From contig JAGAPO010000051.1 in assembly GCA_017623215.1 (NCBI GenBank), positions 1 to 59,637 on the forward strand: a stretch of DNA of 59,637 bases, in the 5' to 3' direction. Positions within the stretch are counted from its first letter, which is position 1; every line of letters starts with the position of its first letter. Below, piece after piece: positions 26,062 to 35,290 of the stretch. The DNA is from Lachnospiraceae bacterium. GTDB taxonomy: Bacteria > Bacillota > Clostridia > Lachnospirales > Lachnospiraceae. The position numbers and the translations under genes are program-made. The notes under the pieces are model-generated. The model was not told the DNA's origin and ran no database searches. It saw only the letters and a program-made list of their open reading frames with translations.

Positions 26062-26089
26062 TTGTATTTTCCTGGGAATCGGGTATAAT
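26062..26089 (+). promoter_or_regulatory. murC promoter
   Basis: TTGTAT, 16 bases, TATAAT, about 43 bases before the murC ATG. Confidence 0.6.
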
Positions 26090-26132
26090 AGCTTATGTAC
26101 TATCATATACTAAACCAAAAGGATGTGTCTAT

Positions 26133-27542
26133 ATGTATAAATTGGATTTTAACAACCCGATATCGGTTCACTTTATTGGTATCGGCGGCATCAGCATGAG
26201 CGGCCTTGCTGAGCTTTTACATACAAACGGATTTACCATCACCGGTTCGGACTGGCATGAAAGCCATATCACCAAGCATCTGGAAAGCCTCGGCATCCGG
26301 GTTGTCTATGGTCAGCACGCCGAGAATATTACCAATGCCATTGATCTGGTTGTCTATACCGCTGCGGTCAAGGAGGATAATCCGGAATATCAGGCGGTCC
26401 TTGCCGCCGGTATCCCCCTGATGGATCGTGCGGAGCTGCTCGGCCAGATTATGCTCCAGTACCGGAACGCAGTTGCCGTATCCGGCACGCACGGTAAGAC
26501 TACAACGACCTCGATGCTCTCTCTGATGATGCTGGAGGGCAATCTGGATCCGACCATCAGCGTCGGCGGAATTCTCGACGCGATCCATGGCAATATGCGA
26601 ATCGGGCATTCCGGTAATTTTATCACCGAAGCCTGCGAGTATACGAACAGCTTTTTAAAGTTCCATCCGACCAGTGAGATTATTCTGAATATTGAAGCGG
26701 AGCATCTGGATTTCTTCCGGGATCTTGACGATATCCGCCACTCGTTCCGGCTCTTCGCAAAGGAGCTTCCGAAGGACGGCAATCTTGTCATCAACGGCGA
26801 GATCGAGAACTGGAGGGAGATTGTATCGGATCTGGACTGCAATATCATGACCTATGGCATCTGCAAAGAGCCCGTGGATCTTACGAATCCTCCGAAGGAC
26901 TATACCTACGCGGCTGCGAACGTCGCGTTTGATGAATTCGGACACGGCACTTATGATCTGATTCGGAACGGCGCGTTCGTAACCCGCATTCGCCTCAACG
27001 TAGTCGGTATCCATAACGTCTCCAATTCGCTTCCGGCCATTGCACTTGCGGATACCTTTGGTGTCTCCATGGAACAGATTCAAAGTGCATTGCTTCAGTT
27101 CACCGGAACCGAGCGCCGCTTTGAACACAAGGGAACCGTCGGCGGTGTTGAGATTATCGACGACTACGCACACCATCCGACCGAGATTAAAGCAACCCTG
27201 ACCGCGGCACAGAAATATCCCCACCGTGACCTCTGGTGCGTCTTCCAGCCGCACACCTACTCCAGAACCAAGCTTTTGTTCCCGGATTTCGTAGAAGCGC
27301 TCTCGCTGGCGGACAAGGTGGTACTTGCTGATATCTACGCGGCAAGAGAAGCCGATCCCGGCGACATCTCCTCCGAAGATCTGAAGAACGCACTGACCGA
27401 GAGGGGCAAAGAAGCCTATTATTTTAAATCCTTCGATGAGATTGAAGCATTTTTACTGCAGAACCTTACTAACGGCGATCTGTTGATAACTATGGGCGCC
27501 GGAGACATTGTATCTGTAGGAGAAGCGCTTTTGGGTGCATAG
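26133..27542 (+). CDS. murC: MurC, UDP-N-acetylmuramate--L-alanine ligase
   Basis: 469 residues. The N-terminal Rossmann motif is GIGGISMSGLAELL, the ATP loop SGTHGKTTTTSM is at about 117, EACEY carries the Mg ligand, and DDYAHHPTEIKATL identifies the C-terminal domain of MurC. It adds L-alanine to UDP-MurNAc in peptidoglycan synthesis. It is followed by a terminator hairpin whose stem includes a DnaA-box sequence. Confidence 0.95.
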   Translation: MYKLDFNNPISVHFIGIGGISMSGLAELLHTNGFTITGSDWHESHITKHLESLGIRVVYGQHAENITNAIDLVVYTAAVKEDNPEYQAVLAAGIPLMDRAELLGQIMLQYRNAVAVSGTHGKTTTTSMLSLMMLEGNLDPTISVGGILDAIHGNMRIGHSGNFITEACEYTNSFLKFHPTSEIILNIEAEHLDFFRDLDDIRHSFRLFAKELPKDGNLVINGEIENWREIVSDLDCNIMTYGICKEPVDLTNPPKDYTYAAANVAFDEFGHGTYDLIRNGAFVTRIRLNVVGIHNVSNSLPAIALADTFGVSMEQIQSALLQFTGTERRFEHKGTVGGVEIIDDYAHHPTEIKATLTAAQKYPHRDLWCVFQPHTYSRTKLLFPDFVEALSLADKVVLADIYAAREADPGDISSEDLKNALTERGKEAYYFKSFDEIEAFLLQNLTNGDLLITMGAGDIVSVGEALLGA

Positions 27543-27560
27543 TTATCCACATTATCCACA
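27543..27560 (+). promoter_or_regulatory. Two abutting perfect DnaA boxes
   Basis: TTATCCACA occurs twice back to back (27543-27551 and 27552-27560), right after the murC stop; TTATCAACA, a one-mismatch box, follows at 27564-27572. The second box is also part of the murC terminator stem, so function in DnaA binding is uncertain. Confidence 0.55.
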
Positions 27561-27605
27561 GCCTTATCAACAATAGTTGTCCGATTAGGCTGTGGATTCT
27601 TTTTG
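27554..27605 (+). terminator. murC terminator
   Basis: ATCCACAGCCT pairs perfectly with AGGCTGTGGAT across a loop that contains a second small stem (CAAC/GTTG), followed by TCTTTTT. Confidence 0.85.
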
Positions 27606-27685
27606 CCTTTTTCCGACATTTCACAATCCCCGGAACCCTGCATTCTTCCCGCATTTCCCACATTTTTCCCTTCCAAATCCGAAAT

Positions 27686-27712
27686 TTATCCACTTTATCC
27701 ACATCATCCACC
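27686..27712 (+). promoter_or_regulatory. Second DnaA-box cluster upstream of the dnaD-like gene
   Basis: TTATCCACT, TTATCCACA and TCATCCACC lie head to tail with a nine-base period, about 130 bases before the dnaD-like ATG. These are not part of a hairpin. They could be DnaA sites controlling the primosome genes. The rest of the 27543-27841 gap has no other visible element. Confidence 0.55.
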
Positions 27713-27841
27713 ATACACCGCCGCACCAGCATTCCCGAAAAACTGGCTATTTTCAAGTTCTTCAAGGCGTGTTATAATCATAGTGGATGGTTTTTGCGAA
27801 CAGCCGCATCCCATCAGTCTATAGAAAAGGAATGATTTTGC

Positions 27842-29203
27842 ATGACTCCATTACAGTTAACAAACAGCGGTTCTTTGGGTGTAACCGTTATTTCGAATAG
27901 GTTTCTTGATCAGTATTTACCGAAGGCGAACGGTTCCTTCGTCAAGGTGTATCTCTGCCTTCTGCGCCATGTACAGTCCCCCGGCGCTCCTGTCACGCTT
28001 TCGGGCCTCGCGGATCTGCTTGATGAGACCGAGAAGGATATTGCACGGGCCGTGAATTATTGGGAGAAGGAGGGGCTGCTTATCGTGACCAGGAACGAGG
28101 CACAGGAAGTGTCCGGAATTCAGTTTGTGACCCCATGGGAGATGTCGGAGACGGAGACGAATTCCGGCAGGACTCTCCCGGCGGATACATCCGACGGTTT
28201 CGCTCCCGGCGCCTCTGTTCCCGACGCTTCTGCTCCCGGCAGTTCTTCTCCCGATTTTACTGCGGATCTTGCGGCAGCGGCCGCTCCTGACGGTTCTGAC
28301 GCTCCCGGTGCTTCTTCCGGACAGACGTTGGACGATTCCGCGGAATCGGATTTCCCGGATTTGATTCCGACACTCGCATCCGATCCCGGCAATGCGGCGG
28401 AGATTCCGGAGAATTTTGACAAGCCGGATTATTCGGAGGCGCAGATCGCGCAGCTGACCGAGAACGACGAGGTCAAGTGGATGTTCAACGTGATTGAGGT
28501 CTATCTGGAACGTCTGTTAAAGCCGATGGATGTACAGCTGATTCTCTACCTTTACGAGAGCCTCGGATTCTCTGCGGAGCTTATCCTCTACCTCTACGAA
28601 TACTGTGTCTCCCGCAACAAAAAAAGCCCTTCCTACGTCGAAGCCGTTGCGCTTGCCTGGGCAAAGGAAGGCATTAACACGGTGGAGAAGGCCGAAGCCG
28701 CAGCGGCGGCTTATACGAGCGGATTTCAGACGGTGAACAAGGCCTTCGGCCTGAACCGTGCTCCCGGCAGTGTCGAAAAGCAATACATACAGCGCTGGTT
28801 CGACCTGTTCGGAAGTGATCCGCATATCATTGAGGAGGCGTGCAGCCGCACCCTGTTACAGACCGGAAAGCCGGATTTCAAGTATGCGGATAAGATTTTG
28901 GAGAACTGGAAGAAAGAAGGCGTTGTACGATACTCCGATATCGCAGCCTGTGACGCCAGACACGCGCAGAAGGCCGCGAATGCAAGAGGGAACGGCGGCA
29001 GCGGCGCCGCGGACAGCGCAGGTACCAGGGACGCTTCCGGCAGGCCTTCCGCCGGCACGAACGGCTCCGGCAATCCGAACGGCTCCGCCCCCAGATCCTC
29101 CAACAAGTTCAATGCATTTCCGCAGCGCAGCTATTCCGGTGAGGATTTTTCCTCCATGGAGCAGCGCCTGCTTCAAAAAAAGAACAGCACAGAAACGAGG
29201 TAA
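27842..29203 (+). CDS. DnaD-domain primosome protein
   Basis: 453 residues. The N-terminal winged helix (about 1-90; LPKANGSFVKVYLCLLRHV) matches DnaD-type proteins. A low-complexity linker of about 80 residues rich in Ala, Pro, Ser, Asp and Gly follows (about 105-190). Two DnaD/DnaB C-terminal-type helical domains come next, at about 205-290 and 300-375; the second has YIQRWFDLFG and ILENWKKEGV. The tail is again Gly/Ser/Asn rich. Such proteins load helicase with DnaI at oriC and PriA sites. The next gene, 3 bases downstream, is the DnaI/DnaC-like ATPase. The linkers are unusually long compared with B. subtilis DnaD (232 residues). Confidence 0.88.
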   Translation: MTPLQLTNSGSLGVTVISNRFLDQYLPKANGSFVKVYLCLLRHVQSPGAPVTLSGLADLLDETEKDIARAVNYWEKEGLLIVTRNEAQEVSGIQFVTPWEMSETETNSGRTLPADTSDGFAPGASVPDASAPGSSSPDFTADLAAAAAPDGSDAPGASSGQTLDDSAESDFPDLIPTLASDPGNAAEIPENFDKPDYSEAQIAQLTENDEVKWMFNVIEVYLERLLKPMDVQLILYLYESLGFSAELILYLYEYCVSRNKKSPSYVEAVALAWAKEGINTVEKAEAAAAAYTSGFQTVNKAFGLNRAPGSVEKQYIQRWFDLFGSDPHIIEEACSRTLLQTGKPDFKYADKILENWKKEGVVRYSDIAACDARHAQKAANARGNGGSGAADSAGTRDASGRPSAGTNGSGNPNGSAPRSSNKFNAFPQRSYSGEDFSSMEQRLLQKKNSTETR

Positions 29204-29206
29204 GCT

Positions 29207-30196
29207 ATGGCCTTAAAGAATTATCAGTACAGTAAGATTATCCGGGAATATGACGCCAGACGCCTTCAGAACAAGCATGATCTGGACGAACGGATTCAGG
29301 AGGTCTACGCGCGGATTCCGGAGCTCAAAGCTCTGGATGAACAGATCGCGGGCGAATCCGTGCGGCGAGCGAGACTGACCCTGTTCGGCGATGACTCCGC
29401 TCTTGCGGGTCTTGAAGAATCCAACCGCGCGCTCTCTCTTCAGAAAAAGCGCCTGCTTGCCGAGCACGGATACCCGGAGGATTATCTTCAGCTCCATTAC
29501 CAATGCCCGGACTGCAAAGACACCGGCTACATCGGCAGCGACAAATGCCACTGCTTCCGTCAGGCGATCGTGGATCTGGTCTACGCGCAGTCCAATGTCC
29601 GGGACGCGGTGAGAAAGGAGAATTTCGACACCTTTTGCTTCTCCTACTACTCCGATGAGGGCGTTGATGCCGCAACCGGTCTGACTCCGCTTGCCAATAT
29701 TCATCAGGTGGTCGATTCCGTAAAAAGCTTTCTTGCACGGTTTGATACCTCCTACGAGAACCTTTTGCTGTACGGCAATACCGGCGTCGGCAAGACCTTT
29801 TTATCCAACTGCATCGCAGGCGAGCTCCTTGGAAGTGCCCACACGGTCATCTACCTGACCGCGTTCCAGCTGTTTGATATTCTCGAGCAGAATAAGTTCG
29901 GCCGTTCCGACGAACCGGACCAGGCGAGGAACCAATTCGAATATATTCTGGACTGCGATCTGCTGATCATTGATGATCTCGGGACCGAGCTTGCGAATGC
30001 ATTTACGACCTCGCAGCTGTATCTGTGCATCAATGAACGACACCTTGCGCGCAAGTCCACCGTGATTTCGACGAACCTCTCGCTTGCCCAGCTGAACACG
30101 AATTACAGCGAACGTATATTTTCGAGAATAACAAGCAATTATACTTTATTGAAGATAACCGGCGAGGATATCCGCCTGAAAAAGCTTCTGGGTTAA
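29207..30196 (+). CDS. DnaI/DnaC-like helicase-loading ATPase
   Basis: 329 residues. A zinc-binding region (CPDCKDTGYIG, then CHC) at about 100-120 precedes an AAA+ core with Walker A YGNTGVGKT, Walker B DLLIIDDLG and a sensor STNLS. A coiled segment occupies the first 90 residues. It would load the replicative helicase together with the DnaD-like protein, to which it is translationally linked (gap of 3 bases; ribosome site GAGG within the upstream end). No terminator with T-tract is evident downstream. Confidence 0.9.
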   Translation: MALKNYQYSKIIREYDARRLQNKHDLDERIQEVYARIPELKALDEQIAGESVRRARLTLFGDDSALAGLEESNRALSLQKKRLLAEHGYPEDYLQLHYQCPDCKDTGYIGSDKCHCFRQAIVDLVYAQSNVRDAVRKENFDTFCFSYYSDEGVDAATGLTPLANIHQVVDSVKSFLARFDTSYENLLLYGNTGVGKTFLSNCIAGELLGSAHTVIYLTAFQLFDILEQNKFGRSDEPDQARNQFEYILDCDLLIIDDLGTELANAFTTSQLYLCINERHLARKSTVISTNLSLAQLNTNYSERIFSRITSNYTLLKITGEDIRLKKLLG

Positions 30197-30304
30197 TTGC
30201 CGGAAGGCCCGTTTTCTCAGGTGTAAATTTGTGACTTATGCGGATTTTTATTCACTTTTTCAGCGAGATTCCCGGGGATTGCAAATTTTTCGTAAATTTT
30301 CACC

Positions 30305-30333
30305 TTGACGAAACATGTCGAGAATAGTATGAT
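30305..30333 (+). promoter_or_regulatory. prs promoter
   Basis: TTGACG, 17 bases, TATGAT, about 43 bases before the prs ATG; AGGAGG precedes the start. Confidence 0.7.
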
Positions 30334-30376
30334 TAACACGTACTAACGAACGGATTATTTTTAGGAGGAAACAATC

Positions 30377-31576
30377 ATGTCGCAGCAAGATATTGCTTTA
30401 GAAACCATTCCGGTAGGCCCCCTTGGGATTATCCCCCTTGAAAGTATCAAGCCCCTGGGCCAGAAAGTCAATGACTACATTGTAAAGTGGAGAAGTGACA
30501 GAGAAAGCGAGCACAAGACCAACATTGCCCTTTCCGGCTACCAGAGAGATTCCTATCTCATCGACGCAGCCTGCCCCCGTTTCGGAACCGGCGAGGCGAA
30601 AGGTGTTATCCGCGAAACCGTGCGCGGCGACGACTTATATATTCTGGTCGATGTATGTAACTACAGTCTGACCTATACGGTGTGCGGCCAAAAGAATCAT
30701 ATGTCCCCGGACGACCATTTTCAGGATTTGAAGCGTGTAATTGCGGCTCTCGGCGGCAAGGCAAGAAGAATCACCGTAATCATGCCTTTCTTATATGAAA
30801 GCAGACAGCATAAGCGCAGCTCCAGAGAATCCCTTGACTGTGCGCTCGCTCTGCAGGAGTTAGTGAATATGGGTGTAGAGGGTATCATTACCTTTGACGC
30901 GCATGATCCGAGAGTGCAGAATGCGATTCCGTTAAAGAGCTTTGAGACGGTTCAGCCCAGCTACCAGTTCATCAAAGCGCTTCTGAACAATGTTCCGGAT
31001 CTGATCGTTGACAAGGAGCATATGATGATCATCAGCCCGGATGAGGGAGCGATGAACCGTGCTGTATACTACGCGAATGTACTCGGTCTGGACATGGGTA
31101 TGTTCTACAAGCGCCGTGACTACTCGACTGTCGTAAACGGCCGCAATCCGATTATTGCTCACGAGTTCCTCGGAAGCGATGTAGAGGGCAAGGATGTGGT
31201 TATCATGGATGACATGATTTCCTCCGGAGAAAGTATGTTTGACGTTGCAAAGGAGTTAAAGAAGCGTAAGGCCGGCCGTATCTTCATGTGCTCGACCTTC
31301 GGCCTGTTCACCAACGGTCTTGAGAAGTTCGACAAGGCGTATGAGGATGGCCTGATCTACCGCGTTCTGACTACCAACCTGGTTTATCAGCCGGAAGAGC
31401 TCCTTGCGAAGCCTTATTATATCAATGTTGACATGAGTAAGTATATCGCTCTGTTAATCGACGCTCTGAACCATGATGCTTCCATCAGCCAGTATCTGAA
31501 TCCTACCAAGAGAATTCAGAACTTCCTGAACCAGTATTATGAGAAGAAGGGAATGACGCCTCCTACCAGAGGATAA
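30377..31576 (+). CDS. prs: Ribose-phosphate pyrophosphokinase (long form)
   Basis: 399 residues, about 80 longer than the usual 315-320. MPFLYESRQHKR is the catalytic flexible-loop region, FDAHDPRVQNA a metal-binding motif, and VVIMDDMISSGESM the PRPP-binding loop. It makes PRPP from ribose-5-phosphate and ATP. The extra length is in an N-terminal extension and in an insert, as in the divergent clostridial Prs group. Monocistronic, ending before a perfect hairpin at 31616-31650. Confidence 0.9.
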   Translation: MSQQDIALETIPVGPLGIIPLESIKPLGQKVNDYIVKWRSDRESEHKTNIALSGYQRDSYLIDAACPRFGTGEAKGVIRETVRGDDLYILVDVCNYSLTYTVCGQKNHMSPDDHFQDLKRVIAALGGKARRITVIMPFLYESRQHKRSSRESLDCALALQELVNMGVEGIITFDAHDPRVQNAIPLKSFETVQPSYQFIKALLNNVPDLIVDKEHMMIISPDEGAMNRAVYYANVLGLDMGMFYKRRDYSTVVNGRNPIIAHEFLGSDVEGKDVVIMDDMISSGESMFDVAKELKKRKAGRIFMCSTFGLFTNGLEKFDKAYEDGLIYRVLTTNLVYQPEELLAKPYYINVDMSKYIALLIDALNHDASISQYLNPTKRIQNFLNQYYEKKGMTPPTRG

Positions 31577-31615
31577 TTGTCCCTGTTATTACAGCAAAGC
31601 TATGCTTCGAACCGT

Positions 31616-31650
31616 ACTCCGCCCCTGGTCATGCCGACCAGGGGCGGAGT
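31616..31650. other. Perfect 15-pair hairpin between convergent genes
   Basis: ACTCCGCCCCTGGTC, loop ATGCC, then the exact reverse complement. It lies between prs and the convergent AAA ATPase gene. It is GC-rich but lacks a T-tract on both sides, so termination by the standard mechanism is not certain; the symmetric position suggests a two-way block. Confidence 0.8.
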
Positions 31651-31696
31651 AAACAGGACTGAGACTCTGTTCTGCAGTTACTCCAATCCGCGGCAA

Positions 31697-33829
31697 TTAC
31701 AGCTCTGTCGCCCGGTATTCCCATCCAAGCTCCCGAAGCATCCTCTCCTCCCTGCTCTGACAGGTAAACAAAAGCACCTGCGCCGGTCCCCGGGCAAGAT
31801 CCGCAAGCACAGTCTTCAATCTTTCATCATCATAATAGGCAAAGCTGTCATCCAGAAGAATCGGAATATCCTCACGTCCAATCAGCCGCGCTCCTGCGGT
31901 CAGACGCAGAGCAAGATATACCTGCTCAATCGTACCGGTACTTAAGCTCTCCAACGGTACGAAGTCCCTTCCGCTGCTGATTCGCATATTCAGCTTCTCA
32001 TCCAGATACGCTTTTTCATGACGACCGCCCGTGTATCGGCAGACGAATTCCGATACATCCTGCCCAAATCGTCCTCCAAAATTATCATGAATTCTCGCGC
32101 TCAGGTCCTCTATGGTGCTGATGGCAAGCCGAATCGCCGCAAGCTCCTCCTTCTTTCGCCCCCTTTGTTCGGTCAGCTCCCGGAACCGTTCTTCCTGCTC
32201 CGCCAGACGTTCTCCGTTATCCTTTCCCCGGTCAAGCTCCCATTTCAGCTTTTCCAGATGCAGTTCGCATTCCGCCCGCTCTTCCTGACACGCTTCCAGA
32301 CGGCGTCGATTCTCTTCCCTGCACTCCGCGACCTGCTTTGCAAGCCGCTCCATGTATTCCGCATTCCATTCTCCGCCCGGACCTTCTTCGGAACCGGGCT
32401 TTTTAAGGAACCTCGATGCATAAGCAGCGATCTCTTCCCTGTTCTTTTTCACCCGCTGTTCCAGCTGCTGCCTCTGGCCGGAATACCACTCCGCCTGCTC
32501 CGCAAGCTGTCCACCCTGCGCGCTCCGTCGCAGGCCCGCTTCGTATTTCGCACGCAGATCCCGCTCGTCTAAGACATTATAATCCAGCAGAATCTCATGT
32601 CTCCTGCTTTCACATCGTAAGACCTGCTGCTCCAGCTCCTCAATATCCTCTTCATACGGGCGCTTGCGCTTCCTCGCCTTCTTCTCCGATACCAGATATA
32701 CCATTCCGCCCGTCAGAGCCAGCAGCACGCCTCCGTAGATTCCCAGATAATTCCCCGGGATATCCTTCATCAGCAGGCACGCAATCGTAACAATCAGCCC
32801 AAAGCCAACTATCACCGCGCTTCTGCGCTTATGATCATCCTGCACTGCCGCTTCTTCCTCCCGCTGCTTTGCCAGAATCTCCCGTTTCTGATTCTCCGCT
32901 TCTCTTCTTGCCGCGGTCAGACCCGAAAGCTCCTCCAGACTTCTCCCCTGCTTTTCGCACTCCGCCTTCCCCTTCTCAGCGGCTGCGGCTGCCTCTCGCA
33001 GCTGCTGCTCCTTTTCCCTGTACTGCTCCGCCTGACAAAGCAATTCCTGACTTGCCCGGTATTTTTCCTGAACCGCCGGCAGCTGTTCCAGAGAAGACCC
33101 GTATCGCCTTGTAATCTCTCCTTTCAGCTCTCCAAGTCTGCGCGTCAGATCCGACTGCACCGCAAGCAGCTCCTGCTGCCGGCGAAGCAGCCTTTCCATT
33201 CTAACCTCGCTCTCTCTTCCGTCCTCAATCGCACGCGTTACCGTCTGCAGCTTTTCTTCCAGATCCTTCAGCGCATTTTCCGCAAGCTTTCGCTTCTCCT
33301 GCAGCGTCGTCACTGCAAGCTTTACATCCACCTCACCGCTCCCCGCCGCCGCGATATTCGTTATATAATTGTGAACCTGCCCCGCAAGCTCAGAATCCGT
33401 TCGCGCCTTTTGCTGCTCCATACTCACCGTATTCCGATACAGCGACTCCGTAAGCGTCGGAATCAGATCCGTAATCTGCCCCGTCGGAAGCAGAACCTCC
33501 CTGCCCGTATCCAGACAAATGCAGCTCACACTTTTTTGATTCTGATGAAAATTCCGAAGAATTCGGTACCGCTTCCCATCCAGCTCCAAATCCATGCTTC
33601 CGCCGTACGCCGCCCCGGATTCCCACGGCAGATACTTCCGATACCGGTCATCCTTCCCGACTCTTCCCCGCGTCCGCTCTAACCCGAAGAGCATCGCCCG
33701 AATGAACGCATGGACGGTTGATTTGCCCGCCTCGTTCGTTCCATGAATCACGTTCAGCCCGGGTGCAAATGTTATTGACTTATTCTGAAATTTTCCAAAT
33801 CCCTTAAGCTCTATCTCCGTAATTCTCAA
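31697..33829 (-). CDS. YhaN/SbcC-like AAA ATPase
   Basis: 710 residues. The N-terminal half-site has MRITEIELKGFGKF and Walker A GTNEAGKST; long coiled coils (about 160-300 and 390-520) flank two hydrophobic segments at about 335-380, a feature of YhaN-type rather than SbcC proteins; the C-terminal half-site has LSTGTIEQVYLALRL and ILLDDSFAYYDDERL. It pairs with the metallophosphoesterase gene, overlapping it by 4 bases. Probably a DNA-end-processing complex attached to the membrane; the exact substrate of YhaNO is not established. Confidence 0.85.
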   Translation of the reverse strand: MRITEIELKGFGKFQNKSITFAPGLNVIHGTNEAGKSTVHAFIRAMLFGLERTRGRVGKDDRYRKYLPWESGAAYGGSMDLELDGKRYRILRNFHQNQKSVSCICLDTGREVLLPTGQITDLIPTLTESLYRNTVSMEQQKARTDSELAGQVHNYITNIAAAGSGEVDVKLAVTTLQEKRKLAENALKDLEEKLQTVTRAIEDGRESEVRMERLLRRQQELLAVQSDLTRRLGELKGEITRRYGSSLEQLPAVQEKYRASQELLCQAEQYREKEQQLREAAAAAEKGKAECEKQGRSLEELSGLTAARREAENQKREILAKQREEEAAVQDDHKRRSAVIVGFGLIVTIACLLMKDIPGNYLGIYGGVLLALTGGMVYLVSEKKARKRKRPYEEDIEELEQQVLRCESRRHEILLDYNVLDERDLRAKYEAGLRRSAQGGQLAEQAEWYSGQRQQLEQRVKKNREEIAAYASRFLKKPGSEEGPGGEWNAEYMERLAKQVAECREENRRRLEACQEERAECELHLEKLKWELDRGKDNGERLAEQEERFRELTEQRGRKKEELAAIRLAISTIEDLSARIHDNFGGRFGQDVSEFVCRYTGGRHEKAYLDEKLNMRISSGRDFVPLESLSTGTIEQVYLALRLTAGARLIGREDIPILLDDSFAYYDDERLKTVLADLARGPAQVLLFTCQSREERMLRELGWEYRATEL

Positions 33830-35010
33830 TCCGCCACCTCATTTCTCCTGACGCTGTCAGAACTGCCGCACGAACCCGAACTGCTGCATGCATCCGAACT
33901 GCCGCGCAGACGCCCCTTCTGCATCAGCGCGTCGATTCCATAATACAGCGCCTTGTCGGCAAGCGGCTGATTCCCGCCCGCAAGACTTCGTATCCTCTCA
34001 ATGTACATTCCAATAATATTATCCGCATTCTCTCTTGCCAGCTCGTCAAAATCGTAATCCGGCCTTGTCTCATCTGTCACCTGCACGACCCGTCCAAGCC
34101 GCATAAACTCCTCGGTTCGATACTCCATCTCCCTGTCCCGCACTCCGGTCAGCACAAGCCGGAACATATTCTCCTCTCCCTTCTCTTTCATCCGCTCCAA
34201 CGTCTTATCAAGCATCGACGCATTCGTATCCGCCGCATCCGATGAAATCGAAAGATCAATATACTGTCTGGAACAAAACGGCACAAATGTTAGCGTAATC
34301 CTGGAAGTCGGGTCATTCTGTCCGGAAGCTTCCCCAGACTCCGGCGCATCTTCCTTCTCAATCTCTCCCAGAACAAATCCATGCTCTCCGCCCTCCGTCT
34401 TATCGAGCGGCTCAAGCGATCCGCAATATGCCATACGCTCTCCCATCATCTCCGGCTTATGAATATGCCCAAGCGCAATATAATCAAACCCGGCCTGTAC
34501 CATGCGCTTCCGGTCCATCGGAACATCCCTCTCATCTCCCCCGTGCGCCAGCAAAATATTAATCCGCTCCTCCACGCCCGGCCTTACCGAATCGCAGCGC
34601 GCCTCATAAATATCCCTCGTATGATAGCTGAAGCCATACACCTCCGTATTCAGATCCTCCAGATATACGCTGTCCATTTCACTGTTGTCCAGCATTACCA
34701 CGTTATCACTCCACGGAAAGCCCGCATACGCCGAATTCGGCCCGATAGAATCGTGATTCCCGGCAATCAGCACCACCTTCGTCCCCGAAAGTCTGGAAAA
34801 TCGATAATTGAGCTCCTTCAGTTCCCTTACAAGCGGCTGCCTGTGGAACAAATCGCCGGCAATCAGAAGCAAATCAATCTGCTCCATGCCGCACCAGTCC
34901 AGAACCCGGTAAAAGCTCTGCCATATCTCCTCCGCTCTCCCGGCGGCCCACTCTTTATCCGAATCCGGCGACGCCCCAAGATGAACGTCCGCAAGATGTA
35001 CAAATCTCAT
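33826..35010 (-). CDS. YhaO/SbcD-like metallophosphoesterase
   Basis: 394 residues from ATG 35010, with GGAG seven bases upstream; open frame continues to 35073. Phosphoesterase motifs are in order: FVHLADVHLG, LIAGDLFHR, LIAGNHDS, LLAHGG and ALGHIHK. The C-terminal cap is followed by a short Ser/Cys/Gly-rich tail. Nuclease partner of the YhaN-like ATPase just downstream. The promoter would lie in the short divergent gap to the tRNA gene. Confidence 0.88.
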   Translation of the reverse strand: MRFVHLADVHLGASPDSDKEWAAGRAEEIWQSFYRVLDWCGMEQIDLLLIAGDLFHRQPLVRELKELNYRFSRLSGTKVVLIAGNHDSIGPNSAYAGFPWSDNVVMLDNSEMDSVYLEDLNTEVYGFSYHTRDIYEARCDSVRPGVEERINILLAHGGDERDVPMDRKRMVQAGFDYIALGHIHKPEMMGERMAYCGSLEPLDKTEGGEHGFVLGEIEKEDAPESGEASGQNDPTSRITLTFVPFCSRQYIDLSISSDAADTNASMLDKTLERMKEKGEENMFRLVLTGVRDREMEYRTEEFMRLGRVVQVTDETRPDYDFDELARENADNIIGMYIERIRSLAGGNQPLADKALYYGIDALMQKGRLRGSSDACSSSGSCGSSDSVRRNEVAD

Positions 35011-35067
35011 ATCCATGCTCCATTTCCGGCAGCAACCTGCGACTTCGCCATGACGGCAAAATTCCGA

Positions 35068-35096
35068 TTGCATTCATGCCTAATCTATGTTACAAT
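35068..35096 (+). promoter_or_regulatory. Promoter of the tRNA gene
   Basis: TTGCAT, 17 bases, TACAAT, about 58 bases before the tRNA. A small hairpin (ACGTCT/AGACGT, 35111-35134) lies in the leader. Confidence 0.65.
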
Positions 35097-35153
35097 ATAC
35101 CTTAACCGATACGTCTTCCCATTCGCGGAGACGTAATCCTTATCCCTGAATCC

Positions 35154-35226
35154 GGAGATATAGCTCAGCTGGGAGAGCATTCGCTTGACGTGCGAAAGGT
35201 CATGGGTTCGAGCCCCGTTGTCTCCA
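35154..35226 (+). tRNA. tRNA-Val (anticodon GAC)
   Basis: 73 bases that fold into a complete cloverleaf: acceptor GGAGATA/TGTCTCC, D-arm with AGCTCAGCTGGGAGAGC, anticodon stem TTCGC/GCGAA with loop TTGACGT, and T-arm GGGTTCGAGCCCC. The anticodon is GAC. The CCA end is not encoded. A terminator follows 20 bases later. Confidence 0.96.
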
Positions 35227-35246
35227 CTATCGAACTATCCAGGAAG

Positions 35247-35290
35247 CACCGGAAGTGCCGATTTACGCGGCTTTCCGGTGTATTATTTTT
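35247..35290 (+). terminator. Terminator of tRNA-Val
   Basis: CACCGGAA pairs with TTCCGGTG across a 19-base spacer that can itself pair (GCCG/CGGC), followed by TATTATTTTT. The T-run overlaps the last codons of the convergent AraC gene. Confidence 0.8.

Noticed and set aside
27543..27712. Primary replication origin (oriC)
   Set aside because: dnaA and dnaN are not nearby, no AT-rich unwinding region is evident, and some boxes serve the murC terminator. Kept only as a DnaA-box cluster.
32831..33682. 283-codon plus-strand frame opposite the YhaN-like ATPase
   Set aside because: Leu/Arg-rich antisense shadow of coiled-coil coding sequence.
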